Of a DNA stretch of 64,000 bases, positions 11,501 through 21,600 are shown piece after piece (the first letter of the stretch is position 1; each line of letters starts with the position of its first letter). The notes below the pieces were generated by a model. The model made no database searches and was not told the DNA's origin. It worked only from the letters and a program-made list of their open reading frames with translations. Made by a program: the position numbers and the translations under genes. This stretch comes from Hygrocybe punicea (taxonomy: Eukaryota; Basidiomycota; Agaricomycetes; Agaricales; Hygrophoraceae): NCBI GenBank assembly GCA_963556145.1, contig OY744473.1:3410001-3474000 (forward strand). The letters run 5' to 3'.

Positions 11501-12790
11501 TCCCTGATCGGTATCAAGGGACGCCCAACGACAGCATATCATCCACGTGCTGATGGACAAACAGAACGAATGAACCAAGAACTCGAAATTTTCCTTCGAT
11601 TCTTCACCAATTACCGACAAGACGATTGGCATGAATGGCTTGCCCTCGCAGAATTTGCATTAGCCAATTGCGAATCTTCTGCCATCAAAACTTCCCCCTT
11701 CTTTGCAACACAAGGACAACATCCGTGGACAGGCCTCATACCTGACATACACACACCCATCGCGAACGAAGCCGTTCATGATTTCATTACACGAATGAAA
11801 ACGATACAACAAAAGATCGGTGAAATAGCGGATGTCACGAAGCAAACAATGAAGGATAAGTATGACAGTCATGTCAAGAAAATTGTCTTTTCTCCTGGTG
11901 ACAAAGTCTGGCTAAACGGAAAGAATTTAACCACAGATCGACCTAGTAAGAAGCTCGATAATCAGCAATTCGGTCCGTTCACCGTTCTCGACAAAATCGG
12001 TTCTTCATCGTACAAACTGAAATTACCGAAAACCTGGAAAATCTTCCCCATATTCAACGTCGCTCTCCTCTCCCCATTCCGACCTCCTTCTTCTCCCATC
12101 CAACAAAAATATCATCTTCGACCCCCTCCTGAAATTATCGACGATGACGATCATTACGAAATAGAACACATCCTTGATTCCTGTATACGCCGTAACAAGT
12201 TATATTATTTAGTGCATTGGCTCGATTACCCCCGCGACGAAGATTCTTGGATCCCCGCATCCGAAACCGCTTACTGCCAAGATCTCGTCAACGATTTTCA
12301 TAAATTACATCCCCGTGCTCCTTCTTCTTTATCACTTCGTTCCCTTTTCACTCTCCCCCCTTCCGTTATCCCTCCTTTCTCTTCTTCCTCCATTTTACTC
12401 GCTATTTATCCCCACAATGCTGCCCTCATCCTCGATGGTTCTAAAAACCACGAATTTCGCAAATATCTTTTTCCTCCCGGCATCACACACGCATACCTCT
12501 ATGAAACCGCTCCCATTGATGCCGTTACCTCCATCGTTGAAATCTCTTCCCCTATTATCGCCCCCGCCCGAATTACCGACACCATCGGATTCGGCAACCT
12601 CGATTTCAACTCTCGCAAGAAAATCTGTCCTTACGCCTTCCCCATTATCCATTGCTATCGCCTCCCATCACCGATTCCTTCCGCCGCCCTTTCCCACGAA
12701 TATGACATTTCCACTCCGCATCGTTTCTCTCTTCTCCCTTCCTCCTTCACCCACGATCATCCTGTTAACCCCGATCACCTCGTGTACTAG
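8504..12790 (+). pseudogene. pol: pol of the Ty3/gypsy element (PR-RT-RH-IN-chromodomain-ASCH-like), one stop
   Basis: Pol is in the -1 frame relative to gag. The protease has LIDCGCTICAID, a DCG instead of the usual DSG/DTG. The RT begins near YPLSPSEKEHL and contains YMDD (about 10129-10146). RNase H follows (ECDASDYAIGAIL, then FTDHRNLEYY). Integrase has an HHCC zinc finger (HHDNPTAGHPG ... CAGCQQNK) and catalytic acidic residues in SVDMIGPL, ISDRGS and MNQELE. A GPY/F-like module (FGPFTVLDK)and a chromodomain (YEIEHILDSCIRRNKLYYLV, HWLDYPRDEDSW) come next. The last 150 residues hold an ASCH/PUA-like domain. A TGA at 9827-9829 falls directly before the conserved P-I-QDYRWLN of RT, so this copy cannot make full Pol without readthrough. 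Confidence 0.93.
12385..12665 (+). other. ASCH/PUA-like domain at the C-terminus of Pol
   Basis: Downstream of the chromodomain, in frame with pol, the sequence reads ILLAIYPHNAALILDGSKNH, then EFRKYLFPPG, then HAYLYETAPIDAVTSIVEIS. This carries the GxKxxExR motif (G-SK-NH-E-F-R) and the strand pattern of ASCH domains of the PUA superfamily, which bind RNA or modified nucleotides. ASCH is not a usual part of Ty3/gypsy Pol. The call rests on motif and pattern only; no profile search was possible. Confidence 0.6.
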
Positions 12791-12870
12791 TGACCTACCC
12801 TAATCTTCCCTTTTGTGTATATAGTCTGTTCTCTTTTCTTTCCTTTTTTCGCTCTTTGCCTTCTTCCCCC

Positions 12871-13635
12871 ATGTCTGCCTCGGACGTTTATCTCCCTTCT
12901 TCCCCTTATTACCGTCTCCTTCCTCCTCGCTTTTGCATCCCTCGTTCGAAACGCCGCCTCTGCGATCGTAGTGTTCGCTTCGCTGTTGACCTCATGCGAC
13001 CCTCTTCCTTTGGCTCCGTTCATCCCATGACGGCTATCGCCCATCTTGGCGTTGACCCGTTCTTCGCCCCGCGATCCTTCTACTCCGTACGTCCCATTGG
13101 GCCTCCCCCTCCTGCTGTCCCTCCCACCGTTCCCGTCTGGTTCACCGATGTTCCCATCGATCCCTACCGCGAATTCATCGACTGCGCTGCCGTGTATGAT
13201 TCCGTTTTCCCTCCGGTTAATCGGGACGATTCCCCTTGTTCCGGGGGTATTGTTACGTTTTACCCCGATTTAACCCCCGCTTCCGACCCCGACGTCCCTG
13301 ACTCAACGTCACAAGACAACATCATAACCTGGGTCCGGAACATCGTCGAAGACAACCAACGACGGTATCCCAATCCTCATGATCACCCTCATCAACCGAT
13401 CACCGCCGATACATCATACACGTTGATTCAAGCACTCAATAATACCGCGCAACACAATCATCGGATCAGCTGTCTGCTGACACCAGACCTGCAACACAGC
13501 CGTTGGCCACCTCGTTGGCACCCCAAAACGTATAGACCACGAAGCCAAGCAAGACGCCGTTCATCCCGGAGCTTATCCTCCACGCAGCCACGCATGACGA
13601 AGAAGCTGACCCTGAAGTTGTTCACCAGTATATAA
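12871..13635 (+). CDS. Third reading frame of the Ty3/gypsy element, extending into the 3' LTR
   Basis: An open frame of 254 codons starts at ATG 12871 (MSASDVYLPSSPYYRLLPP), 80 bp after pol, and crosses the 3' LTR border at 13251. It ends at the TAA that is part of the LTR TATA box (13629-13635). The whole frame lies upstream of the R region, so it is present in the genomic RNA. The product is rich in Pro, Ser and Asp, with an Arg-rich C-terminus; no membrane span or known domain is visible. It could be an accessory protein or a chance frame in a C-rich region. Confidence 0.45.
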   Translation: MSASDVYLPSSPYYRLLPPRFCIPRSKRRLCDRSVRFAVDLMRPSSFGSVHPMTAIAHLGVDPFFAPRSFYSVRPIGPPPPAVPPTVPVWFTDVPIDPYREFIDCAAVYDSVFPPVNRDDSPCSGGIVTFYPDLTPASDPDVPDSTSQDNIITWVRNIVEDNQRRYPNPHDHPHQPITADTSYTLIQALNNTAQHNHRISCLLTPDLQHSRWPPRWHPKTYRPRSQARRRSSRSLSSTQPRMTKKLTLKLFTSI

Positions 13636-13816
13636 TCATTGACATTTGTAGTCAGTATCCTTAAGTTTAGTATAGCTACTCTTCCCCCGATCGCTACCAC
13701 GAAACCCAGATACCTCCCCTCTTCTATCCGTTTGTACTCGCTTTCTTCTATAAACACATCCTCGTTTGGTTTACTGTTGCCGGAGTTCGCCGCCATAAGA
13801 ACAGCGATCCGTAACA
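13251..13816 (+). repeat. 3' LTR of the Ty3/gypsy element
   Basis: This 566 bp repeat matches the 5' LTR at all but two positions found. A GGGGG run lies just before it and is a weak polypurine-tract candidate. The CTCAC target duplication follows at 13817. Confidence 0.96.
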
Positions 13817-15009
13817 CTCACCACGTAATTGACAATTGCCATACCTGGATATATGGTTTCCACTTTCGTATTCCGTGCCTACCATTATCCTCCCTGATTA
13901 TCCGATGACATTCCTCACCTGCACACATGCCCTGAACAATCCCCGATCACAAGACATTTCACTGTTCTCTCTAATCCGACCATTGCTGAAGCACATTCTT
14001 TTGGACTTCAACCACAGACCATGCGACTTCCCAAACAGTGAACCAACCCCTATCGCATATTGTTCACATGACATCGCTTCATTGCAGTACCCGACATCTT
14101 ATTCCCATAGCTTGTCACTCGTGCCATGACTCGAAACCTGGACCCACATTCATTTAACCTTTTCCATCTATAACCTTGATATCTCCCACACTCATTTACA
14201 ATGATACCCTTTCTTGGACGAATACCGACATCAGGTGGACCGCATTGTTCCACAGACAGGACAAGACATTGCTCCTTGATATGTCATCGACACAGACATC
14301 ATCATCCGGTACAGCTTATGCTGTTCACATGTCTGACCTCGACTATCTCACCATCCTAGTTGGTTTTCCCTCCACACATTCCTTTGTTTTCCTTTATACC
14401 GACCTTGTTGCTATGTCCCCGCTACCTCAAGACACTCTCATCACCAATCCTACACTGGACGATACCCATCTTCGACCCGACCATGCAATACACTTGCCAA
14501 ACTGCGCACTTGCCCGTTACAGCAAGTGTAGACCCCAAATTGGCAATTCTGCATGTCACATGATCCAATGACAAATCATCCGAGTCATCCGGACCTCTTC
14601 TATCCTCAACGACACCTGGGCCTCCAGTTGGATCGCGAGAACATCGACATGAGGACGCCTCATGTCCGCCTCATGGTGAAAACATGGTGTAATAGGACAT
14701 GTTGTAGCTTCATGGTTGGATTCCCATTTACCTCCCCTCAAGTCCATTCACTATATCTACTGTCCTTGTTGTTGGTTCGGACTTTTTCTTCTTTTCCTTT
14801 CCTTACGTTTAGTCTGGTTCTTGGGGCAGACTCATCTTGTTTTGGGTAACCCCCACGGCTCGCAATGACATTAGACCTTGACCCCCCCTTCTTAGCAGTG
14901 TTGTCTTAGCTGTGTAAGCAACAATGAAAGCTGCTGTTCTCCCCTCTGGAAGCCGATCCCCTGTTAAGTTGATTGTTGCCGGAGCCCGCTGCAGAAGCGA
15001 TCCGTAACA

Positions 15010-15602
15010 CTATGTTTGCCTTTTCCAGTGTGCAGGATTGCACTCAGGCATTTCAACAGTATAATTGTCCATCTTTCCGGCCTGTTCCAACAAGTTTATT
15101 CTCCTTCATATATAGCCTGCATATTCCATTGTGGAAATTGACCCATCCACTGCTTTCATTGAATCCGCTCAGTGATAATAGCGACTCTGGTACATGTAGT
15201 ACATCTCATAGCTGATGTTGTATGTCCTTTCCATCTACTGTGAAGTGTAAAATGACAGTTCCACGACCAAGAGCTTGAGCGGCTACCTTTCCTAGTCCTT
15301 GAACAGTAGCTACATCCAGAGTTTTGTACATGATGAATGCATTATGTGAATTGCTAATATGACTTGTCATTCTGGAATCCAATAACCAATCATAGTTTGA
15401 AATGTTGTCTGTATTCACTGCATATGCTACATCCTGTAACATATTATTGACATTGTCCAGAGCTTGATTTGATTGGTTCCAGTGGTTTCCACCCTTTCCA
15501 GCGCCCTTTCCTTTCCCTTTTGGCCCTTGCCCTTCCTTTCCACCACCTTTAGACCAGCAATCCTTTGCCATATGTCCTTTCTTGTGGCAGTTGAATCATT
15601 CT
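15010..15602 (-). pseudogene. copia zinc knuckle, protease and GAG-pre-integrase fragment
   Basis: On the minus strand the sequence reads FNCHKKGHMAKDC, a zinc knuckle whose first Cys codon is TGA. A Gly/Lys-rich linker (WSKGGGKEGQGPKGKGKG) and a protease-like stretch WLLDSRMTSHI follow, where copia normally has DSGAT. After another stop the frame continues as SLLSLSGFNESSGWVNFHNG and LVGTGRKDGQLY, typical of the GAG-pre-integrase domain. It stops at the long LTR border at 15010. Confidence 0.8.
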
Positions 15603-15604
15603 GT

Positions 15605-16077
15605 CTCAGAATTGGCTACCTGCAATTGGCAATGTGGAAATGATACATATCATTGGCATGCACACAGTGAGTGAGATGTGGAAGCAGCTGACCTTGGTAA
15701 AGGAATCCAGGGGGAAGCTCAGAATATTAGCAACACGATGCACATTGTACCAGTCGATTGCCAAAGAAGGATTCGACCTAATCAAGCACATATCAAAGCT
15801 CCGGAAACTGCAGGAGGAGCTCCACTTGAAGGGAAGTCTTGTTTCCGATGAAGACTTCGTGGTGATACTTGTATCCTCCTTACCAGAAAGTTGGGACTTA
15901 TATACATTGGCATACTTAGGCTCGAAGAAGGACAGAATGTCACTGATGTCACATGAACTAGTCGCAATCCTATTAGAGGAAGACCACAGGCACTGTGAGT
16001 GCAGCAGAGATCTTAACAACATCATTATGCATGGGAGGTTCACTGGAAAGCATGATGGAAAGGGTAATGGAAAGTCA
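15605..16077 (+). pseudogene. copia gag core (UBN2-type), inverted relative to its own element
   Basis: On the plus strand this segment encodes a copia Gag core: EMIHIIGMHTVSEMWKQLTL, FDLIKHISKLRKLQEELHL, SDEDFVVILVSSLPESWDLY and SHELVAILLEED. Gag sequence before it (16313-16080) and after it (15602 downward) is on the minus strand. A segment of about 470 bp has therefore been flipped inside the element. The core itself remains open, whereas the flanks carry stops. Confidence 0.8.
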
Positions 16078-16382
16078 ATCTGTGTCCTTGTCTTGGCATC
16101 TCAGCTGCACCATTTCTTCACTGCCTTGGATTCCACTGGTGTTGGATGGGAAGCATCCACCAGGGCAGGGGCTTTTGATTTCATATTGATGTACGTCTCT
16201 AACCCAAGATCCAGAAGCACGGCTAACATCCATCTCTTCCACGGCATCCAATTGTTCCCCTTCAATAACTCGATCCGGTAGGATCCCGATGTGTGCGTGA
16301 CTTCATCCATCATAGTCAGCTAGTATACGAGGTGGTAGTGTGATGTTCGGAGGTGCATTATCATGTTTCCGTTACAGCTGTT

Positions 16383-16395
16383 CAGGGCTCATAAC
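16383..16395 (-). other. copia primer-binding site (half tRNA-iMet type)
   Basis: On the minus strand GTTATGAGCCCTG is complementary to CAGGGCUCAUAAC of the fungal initiator-Met tRNA anticodon arm, the primer site used by copia. The preceding G lies at 18052, beyond the long LTR inserted here with target duplication ATAAC. Confidence 0.7.
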
Positions 16396-18046
16396 TGTTA
16401 CGGATCGCTTCTGCAGCGGGCTCCGGCAACAATCAACTTAACAGGGGATCGGCTTCCAGAGGAGAGAACAGCAGCTTTCATTGTTGCTTACAGCTAAGAC
16501 AACACTGCTAAGAAGGGGGGGTCAAGGTCTAATGTCATTGCGAGCCGTGGGGGTTACCCAAAACAAGATGAGTCTGCCCCAAGAACCAGACTAAACGTAA
16601 GGAAAGGAAAAGAAGAAAAAGTCCGAACCAACAACAAGAACAGTACATATAGTGGCTGGTCTTGAGGGGAGGTAAATAGGAATACAACCATGAAGCCACA
16701 ACATGTCCAACTCTACCATGTGTTCACCATGAGGCGTACATGAGGCGTCCTCATGTCGATGTTCTCGTGATCCAACTGGAGGCCCGGGTGTCATTGAGGA
16801 TAGAAGAGGTCCGGATGACTCGGATGATTTGTCATCGGATCATGTGACAAGCAGAATTGCCAATTCGGGGTCTACACTTGCTGTAACAGGCAAGTGCGCA
16901 GTTTGGCAAGTGCGTTGCACGGTCGGGTCAAAGATGGGTATCGTCCAGTGTGGGGTTGGCAATGAGGGTGTCTTGAGGTAGCATGGATATAGCGGCAAGG
17001 TTGGTATGAAAGAAAATGAAGGAATGTATAGAGGAAAAAACCAACTAGGACAATGGGCTAGTCGAGGTCAGACATATGAACAGCATAAGCTGTACCGGAT
17101 GACGATGTCTGTTGATGACATATCGAGGAGCGGTGTCTTGTCCTGTTTGTGGAACAAGAAGGTCCACTTGATGTCGGTATTCGTCCAAGAAAGGGTATCA
17201 TTGTAAACGAGTGTGGGAGATATCAAGGTTATAGATGGAAAAGGTTAAATGAATGTGGGTCCAGGTTTCGAGTCATGGCACGAGTGACAAGCTGTGGGAA
17301 CAAGTCGTCAGGTACTGCATTGAAGCGGTGTCGTGCGAACAATATGCGATAGGGGTTGGTTCACTGTTTGGGAAGTCGTATGGTCTGTGGTCGAAGTCCA
17401 AAAGAATGTGCTTCGGCAATGGTCGGATTAGAGAGAACAGTGAAATGTCCCGTGATCGAGGATTGTCCAGGGCATGCGTGCAGGTGAGGAATGTCGTCGG
17501 ATCGTCAGGGAGGATAATGGTAGGCACAGAATACGAAAGTGGAAACCATATATCCGGGAATGGCAATTGTCAATTACGTGTCGAGATATTGTTGAGGTGG
17601 AAGTCAGAAGTATCAATGGTGGAAGGGTTTCGATGCCGATGCCAAAGATAGATCATAACAAAGTAGAAACCGATCAGGAAGGTGATGGCAATGCTGCCAA
17701 TAACGATTACGGTAATGAGCTGTGTCGGGAGTACAGCCATTGTGAATCGGTTTGTCGTGGGATGAAGTCAACAATATGTCAGGGCGAGGGAAAAGACAAT
17801 AGCGATGATGTCCGTCGGCAAGGAGACTATTCGGGTACAGCAAGGTAACGTGGGGATGTGTCCATGGTCGGTCTGGATTGTTCTAGAAGAAGAAAGGAAG
17901 AAAAGAGAACAAGGACAAGAATAAACAACAATGTCCAAAAGAAGACAAAAGGTAAAGGGGAACGAAAAAGGAAGGTATGGTAAAGTGGAATCGTCATCGT
18001 GGGTAGTGGAGTCGGAATCGGAGTTGCGGAGTTGAAAAATGTAACA
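16396..18046 (-). mobile_element. Long LTR (copy B), solo LTR with 5 bp target duplication
   Basis: This is a 1651 bp inverted copy of the long LTR at 6210-15009. On the plus strand it begins TGTTACGGATCGC and ends GAAAAATGTAACA. The 5 bp ATAAC stands directly before it (16391-16395) and after it (18047-18051), which marks it as a solo LTR formed by recombination between the LTRs of a full element. It includes the second version of the small transmembrane reading frame (about 17575-17740, minus strand). Confidence 0.85.
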
Positions 18047-18055
18047 ATAACCTAT

Positions 18056-18262
18056 TGGAATATATGGTAGTGCAGTGGTTATTGACCACTAAGATATTTA
18101 TGTGGAATTGAATTGTATTTACCTCTCTCTGAGAGCACTTTTATACTACTAGCTAAATCTACTAGTGGTAAGTAGAATAACTGCTGCGCTTCAGCATTAT
18201 TCATTGGACAGGTTCCGGGGTCACGTGATACGGATTACTAATCCTTTCCGCTATTCCCAACA
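18056..18262 (-). repeat. 5' LTR of the copia remnant
   Basis: In the minus direction this 207 bp repeat runs TGTTGGGAATA ... TATTCCA, with inverted ends, directly before the primer-binding site. No second copy is present, because the other end of the element has been lost. Confidence 0.6.
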
Positions 18263-18612
18263 CATATCAATTATTCCCTGTGCACTGGCAGCATGATGCA
18301 GCACCATGAAATACAATGCCTCAGCATGAAAAGAAATGCATCAGGGTGCATCAGGGTGATTGGACATGCTCAGCCTTAGTTTTGTCCAGTGGAAACCCTC
18401 ATAGTGCTTGATTAGCGTCGCACAATGAAGCTTAATGAAGTGTTATGTTGGTGTCGACGAAGTAGAGAAATCCTTCATAAATCAAATACACCATTATAGG
18501 TATCATATATATGGACCGGTCTAGATATCATGTATCATCAAGAACGATCGAGGGAAATTCCAATTACTCATGCATCATCCTCCCTCAATTAAAAGCACAT
18601 CTAAACTTGAAT
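18263..18612. other. Intergenic region
   Basis: This 350 bp stretch lies between the copia LTR and the 3' end of the metalloprotease gene. It has several short repeats of ATGCATCAGGGTGC type (about 18335-18360), and nothing else is recognised. Confidence 0.4.
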
Positions 18613-21600
18613 TCAGGGTTCCTCAGGGTCCTGTTCCTCCCGACATGCTAAAGGCACTCCAAAGTCCTGTGTAGTTGCCGTGCAACACATCAGTACGAGC
18701 AGCGTGGGAGGAAAGGAATAAAAAAAAAACATATACGCACATTCGTCCTGATCCCTCCACCCCAGGGCGTCCTTCCCTCAACACGCGCGTCGGGCCCAAG
18801 ACCGCGCTGCGAAAATGCTTGCCACAATTCACAGTAATTCTCGCCCCCGGTCAAAACCTGATCAGCCTGGATGATCGAATCGCGTGCATCGAAGAAGGAC
18901 GGAAGGCAAGCCTGCAGCTTCATCCCGTTCAATACCAATCTGTCATTCACAAAACAAATCAGTCCACATGACGGATATTATTTGTCGTCCACCGTCATGT
19001 ACAGAAAGAATGAAAAAATGACGAGGGACGACAGAGAGAACCAGCCACGCACTGAACGGTCAACGAGTTTCCGTGTTTAGGGACAAGCGGCATCGGCTTG
19101 CCGGAAGCAGTGTATTCGATTTTGCGATAGAAATCGCCTATGGGAATGGTCCCATCGGGTAACGGTGTCGGCGGGAACAAGTTATCGGTATAACCGTGTT
19201 TGGCGATCATGCGTTGGGTGACGACCCAAAGTATCTCAGCCCAGACCTCGCCAACAGCGTGAACACCCCAGTAACTAGGCTTGTCAAGCGTCTTGTAGGT
19301 GGAGGGGTTGATGGTCTGATTCTGCGAAACAATGAAGGGGTAAGGGGGGAAAATACTCAAAAACCCAAAATGTCACGACGGATTTACCATGGAATAGGGG
19401 AAATTCCTGATACCCTCGGCTTTGTTAGCAGCCCACGCCCCCATGGGATAATCAGAATAGCTCCTGTTACTCCTGATGACGGTCGCCAAGAAATCTAGGC
19501 AACACAATCAATCATCCGCAAATCCGCAAAAAGAAAGGGGAAACCCTGAAAACTTACCGCCCCAGCCCTCGCCCATTCCACCGGATTCACCCCAACCAAG
19601 GCATCCCGATGCCGCCGGACCACCAGTCAAGCGTGTGCTCAATCCGTGGCTCAACTCGTGAATGACAATTCCGGCCTCAAGGTCGCCATCCCGATAAGGC
19701 GTGGCCGTGCTCCATAAATACATTCGGCAACGTCCGTTCTGACCGTCAGGGGGAGTCATGAAGTTGGCATTATTGTATCCGCTGCCGTCCTGGGCGTTCG
19801 CGATGACAGCGTCATTCTCCATACCTCCACGGCCAAAATTATACTGCTGGAAATTGCCAGACACCTCGTCGAAGCCGTATCTATAGAGAGAGTGAGTCGC
19901 GACCACAAACTGAGGTGGAGAGATCTAAAATTTCGATGAGAGCTCACCTATAGAAAAGATCGTGGATCATATTAGTGGTGTAGAAAAGTTGGGTAACGGT
20001 GGTATTGATATATTTCTTGGCTTCATCGAGAGCTTCACTCTTGTTCGTCACCTTGGGGTTGTACGGGAAGTCAAAGATCAAACTCTCGCCGCCATCCGGA
20101 CGGTAGTTCATTTGCCACTGATTGACACCTTGCCAATTCTCCTGCGCGAAGACCTGAGAGAGAGCGGAAAACATTAGTTAGAGCGAACGTTGTTGTGTCA
20201 CAACTGTGTAGGACCGACATTGTTACCCCAAGTCGTCGTGGTATTCCTGTAAAAATCATTATTGAAGCCTCTCCCCCTGAACTCCGAGTCCGGGTCGTTA
20301 GCAAATGGAAGCGAATGCCACCCAACGGGACTGGCAATGGTATCAATGTACTCCTTGACGATGGAACGATCACCTTCCGATGGATCATTCATTCCCCAAA
20401 CGAAGACGTTGTATGTCGCAGGCTCCTTGAGAACTGGAGGAAGAGGGAGAGCCGAGTCTGAAGCCCAATCCGCAACCGAGACGATGGTATAGGGTCGCGT
20501 AGCAGAAACAGTTGCTTCGTACCAGTTGTCCTGCATCTCGACTTCGAACTGATGGCAATATCAAGGTGAGCGGTGGAAAAAAGACAACACACTCGAAAGG
20601 TACACACCCGCCAGACTAGTCGAAGCACTGTGGAAGCACCGTCAGGAATTTGCGCATAGGCAAGTTTCGTCTTCACGGGATTGACTGCATCCGGAACGTT
20701 GTCGATGAGTTCGATCATGGTCTCATGCGAGCCAACGAAATGAGTCTCGAATGACGACGTCATGTTGTTGATGAGTTCCCGGAACCTCGCCACGATGTCC
20801 TGGAGGACTTGCTCATTCGGCGTCGCAACAGCCATGAAGTGTAACAGGGCCTCCCGTGGATCAGTGACCAACACGTCGTCGTCGTCGTCGGTGCCTTTGA
20901 AGGCGTGAATATTGGCACAGTTCCACTCATGAAGATAATCCAGAGGAGCGATGATGTCATTCGTGTGGTGACCTGACTCCATGACGACTTGTGAACCCTG
21001 CATGGACAGCTGTCGGGCCAATTCTTGACGGTCTCTCAGCTCATTGGCCAACTGGCGACAATAGTCGCCGTGAGGATCATGGTGAATTGGATAAAGAACG
21101 TCGGTGAATGGCGGGGGAATAGGCCCTTTGTAGAACTGGATACGGGTGGAAACGGGGGGGAATGAGTATATGGGGCCAAGTCACGCGAGGACTGTTTGTC
21201 ACGTACAGAGTTGCCGAATGAAAGCACCCAGCCGTCTTTGATGTTGATGTTGATGTTGCCGTCAGCCACTTCGATCCCATTGACGATTTGGCGAGCATAG
21301 ATATGAGTGACACCAGTGTTTCTGTCGGTGTACGAGTCTTGGCGAATAGCAAAAGTATTCGACTCAGACAACTGATCACCAAGGGTATCTTCCAGGAACC
21401 GAAGTGCGACATCAAAAGGGTCAGAATCAGCGGGCATTGGTAAGAAGCCGTTGGTGCTGATCTGAAAGGGATTGGAGTAGAAGACGGCATGAGGGTGCAC
21501 GGGACCAAAACCGAGTGTCTTGCGACGTCTAACTGGGGAACTGCGATCGTCCACAAAACCGAGGACAGGGCCAGAAAGTCCCGCGACGACGAGCAAGGCA

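Larger units (their letters stand above)
6672..13816 (+). mobile_element. Ty3/gypsy LTR retrotransposon, chromovirus type, 7145 bp
   Basis: Two 566 bp LTRs (6672-7237 and 13251-13816), each TGTTACG...CGTAACA, flank gag, pol and a third reading frame. The 5 bp CTCAC lies directly before (6667-6671) and after (13817-13821) the element, a perfect target-site duplication. I could find only two differences between the LTRs: C/T in the GAAGCCGA/GAAGCTGA stretch and A/G in AACAGCAATC/AACAGCGATC. The insertion is therefore recent. The order of domains, protease-RT-RNase H-integrase-chromodomain, is that of chromoviruses. Two in-frame stop codons (8259 and 9827) make this copy non-autonomous as it stands. 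Confidence 0.97.
6210..15009 (+). mobile_element. Long LTR (copy A, about 1650 bp), split by a nested Ty3/gypsy element
   Basis: The sequence starts TGTTACATTTTTC and ends ATCCGTAACA, so it has the TGTTAC...GTAACA ends of an LTR. Without the nested 7145 bp element and its 5 bp target duplication it measures 1650 bp, against 1651 bp for the inverted copy at 16396-18046. The two copies agree closely with scattered substitutions and small indels. Its 3' end also resembles the end of the nested element's LTR (shared TGTTGCCGGAG and GCGATCCGTAACA), so both belong to related Ty3/gypsy families. The 5 bp on either side (CAGCA and CTATG) do not match, so this copy is not a simple solo LTR at its original site. 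Confidence 0.75.
15010..18262 (-). mobile_element. Ty1/copia element remnant, interrupted and rearranged
   Basis: Read on the minus strand, a 207 bp LTR (18262-18056, TGTTGGGAATA...TATTCCA) is followed by a primer-binding site complementary to the initiator-Met tRNA anticodon arm. Then come the start of gag (16313-16080), a gag core that is inverted, a zinc knuckle, a protease region and part of the GAG-pre-integrase domain, which is cut off at 15010 by the long LTR. Integrase, RT and the 3' LTR are missing. The inverted long LTR copy (16396-18046) sits inside the primer-binding site. Stops and frame changes show that it is old. Confidence 0.8.

Noticed and set aside
12315..12803. Leu/Ser/Pro-rich frame overlapping the end of pol
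   Set aside because: Shadow of the C-rich pol 3' end; the pol frame here shows the ASCH-like motif, so the shadow needs no explanation.
15604..16077. An independent host gene encoded on the plus strand
   Set aside because: Its sequence is the copia Gag core and fits the missing part of the surrounding minus-strand element.
6210..18046. The inverted 1.65 kb repeats as terminal inverted repeats of one large DNA transposon
   Set aside because: Each copy has its own TGTTAC...GTAACA ends, copy B has its own 5 bp duplication, and the DNA between is copia. They are two LTRs in opposite orientation.
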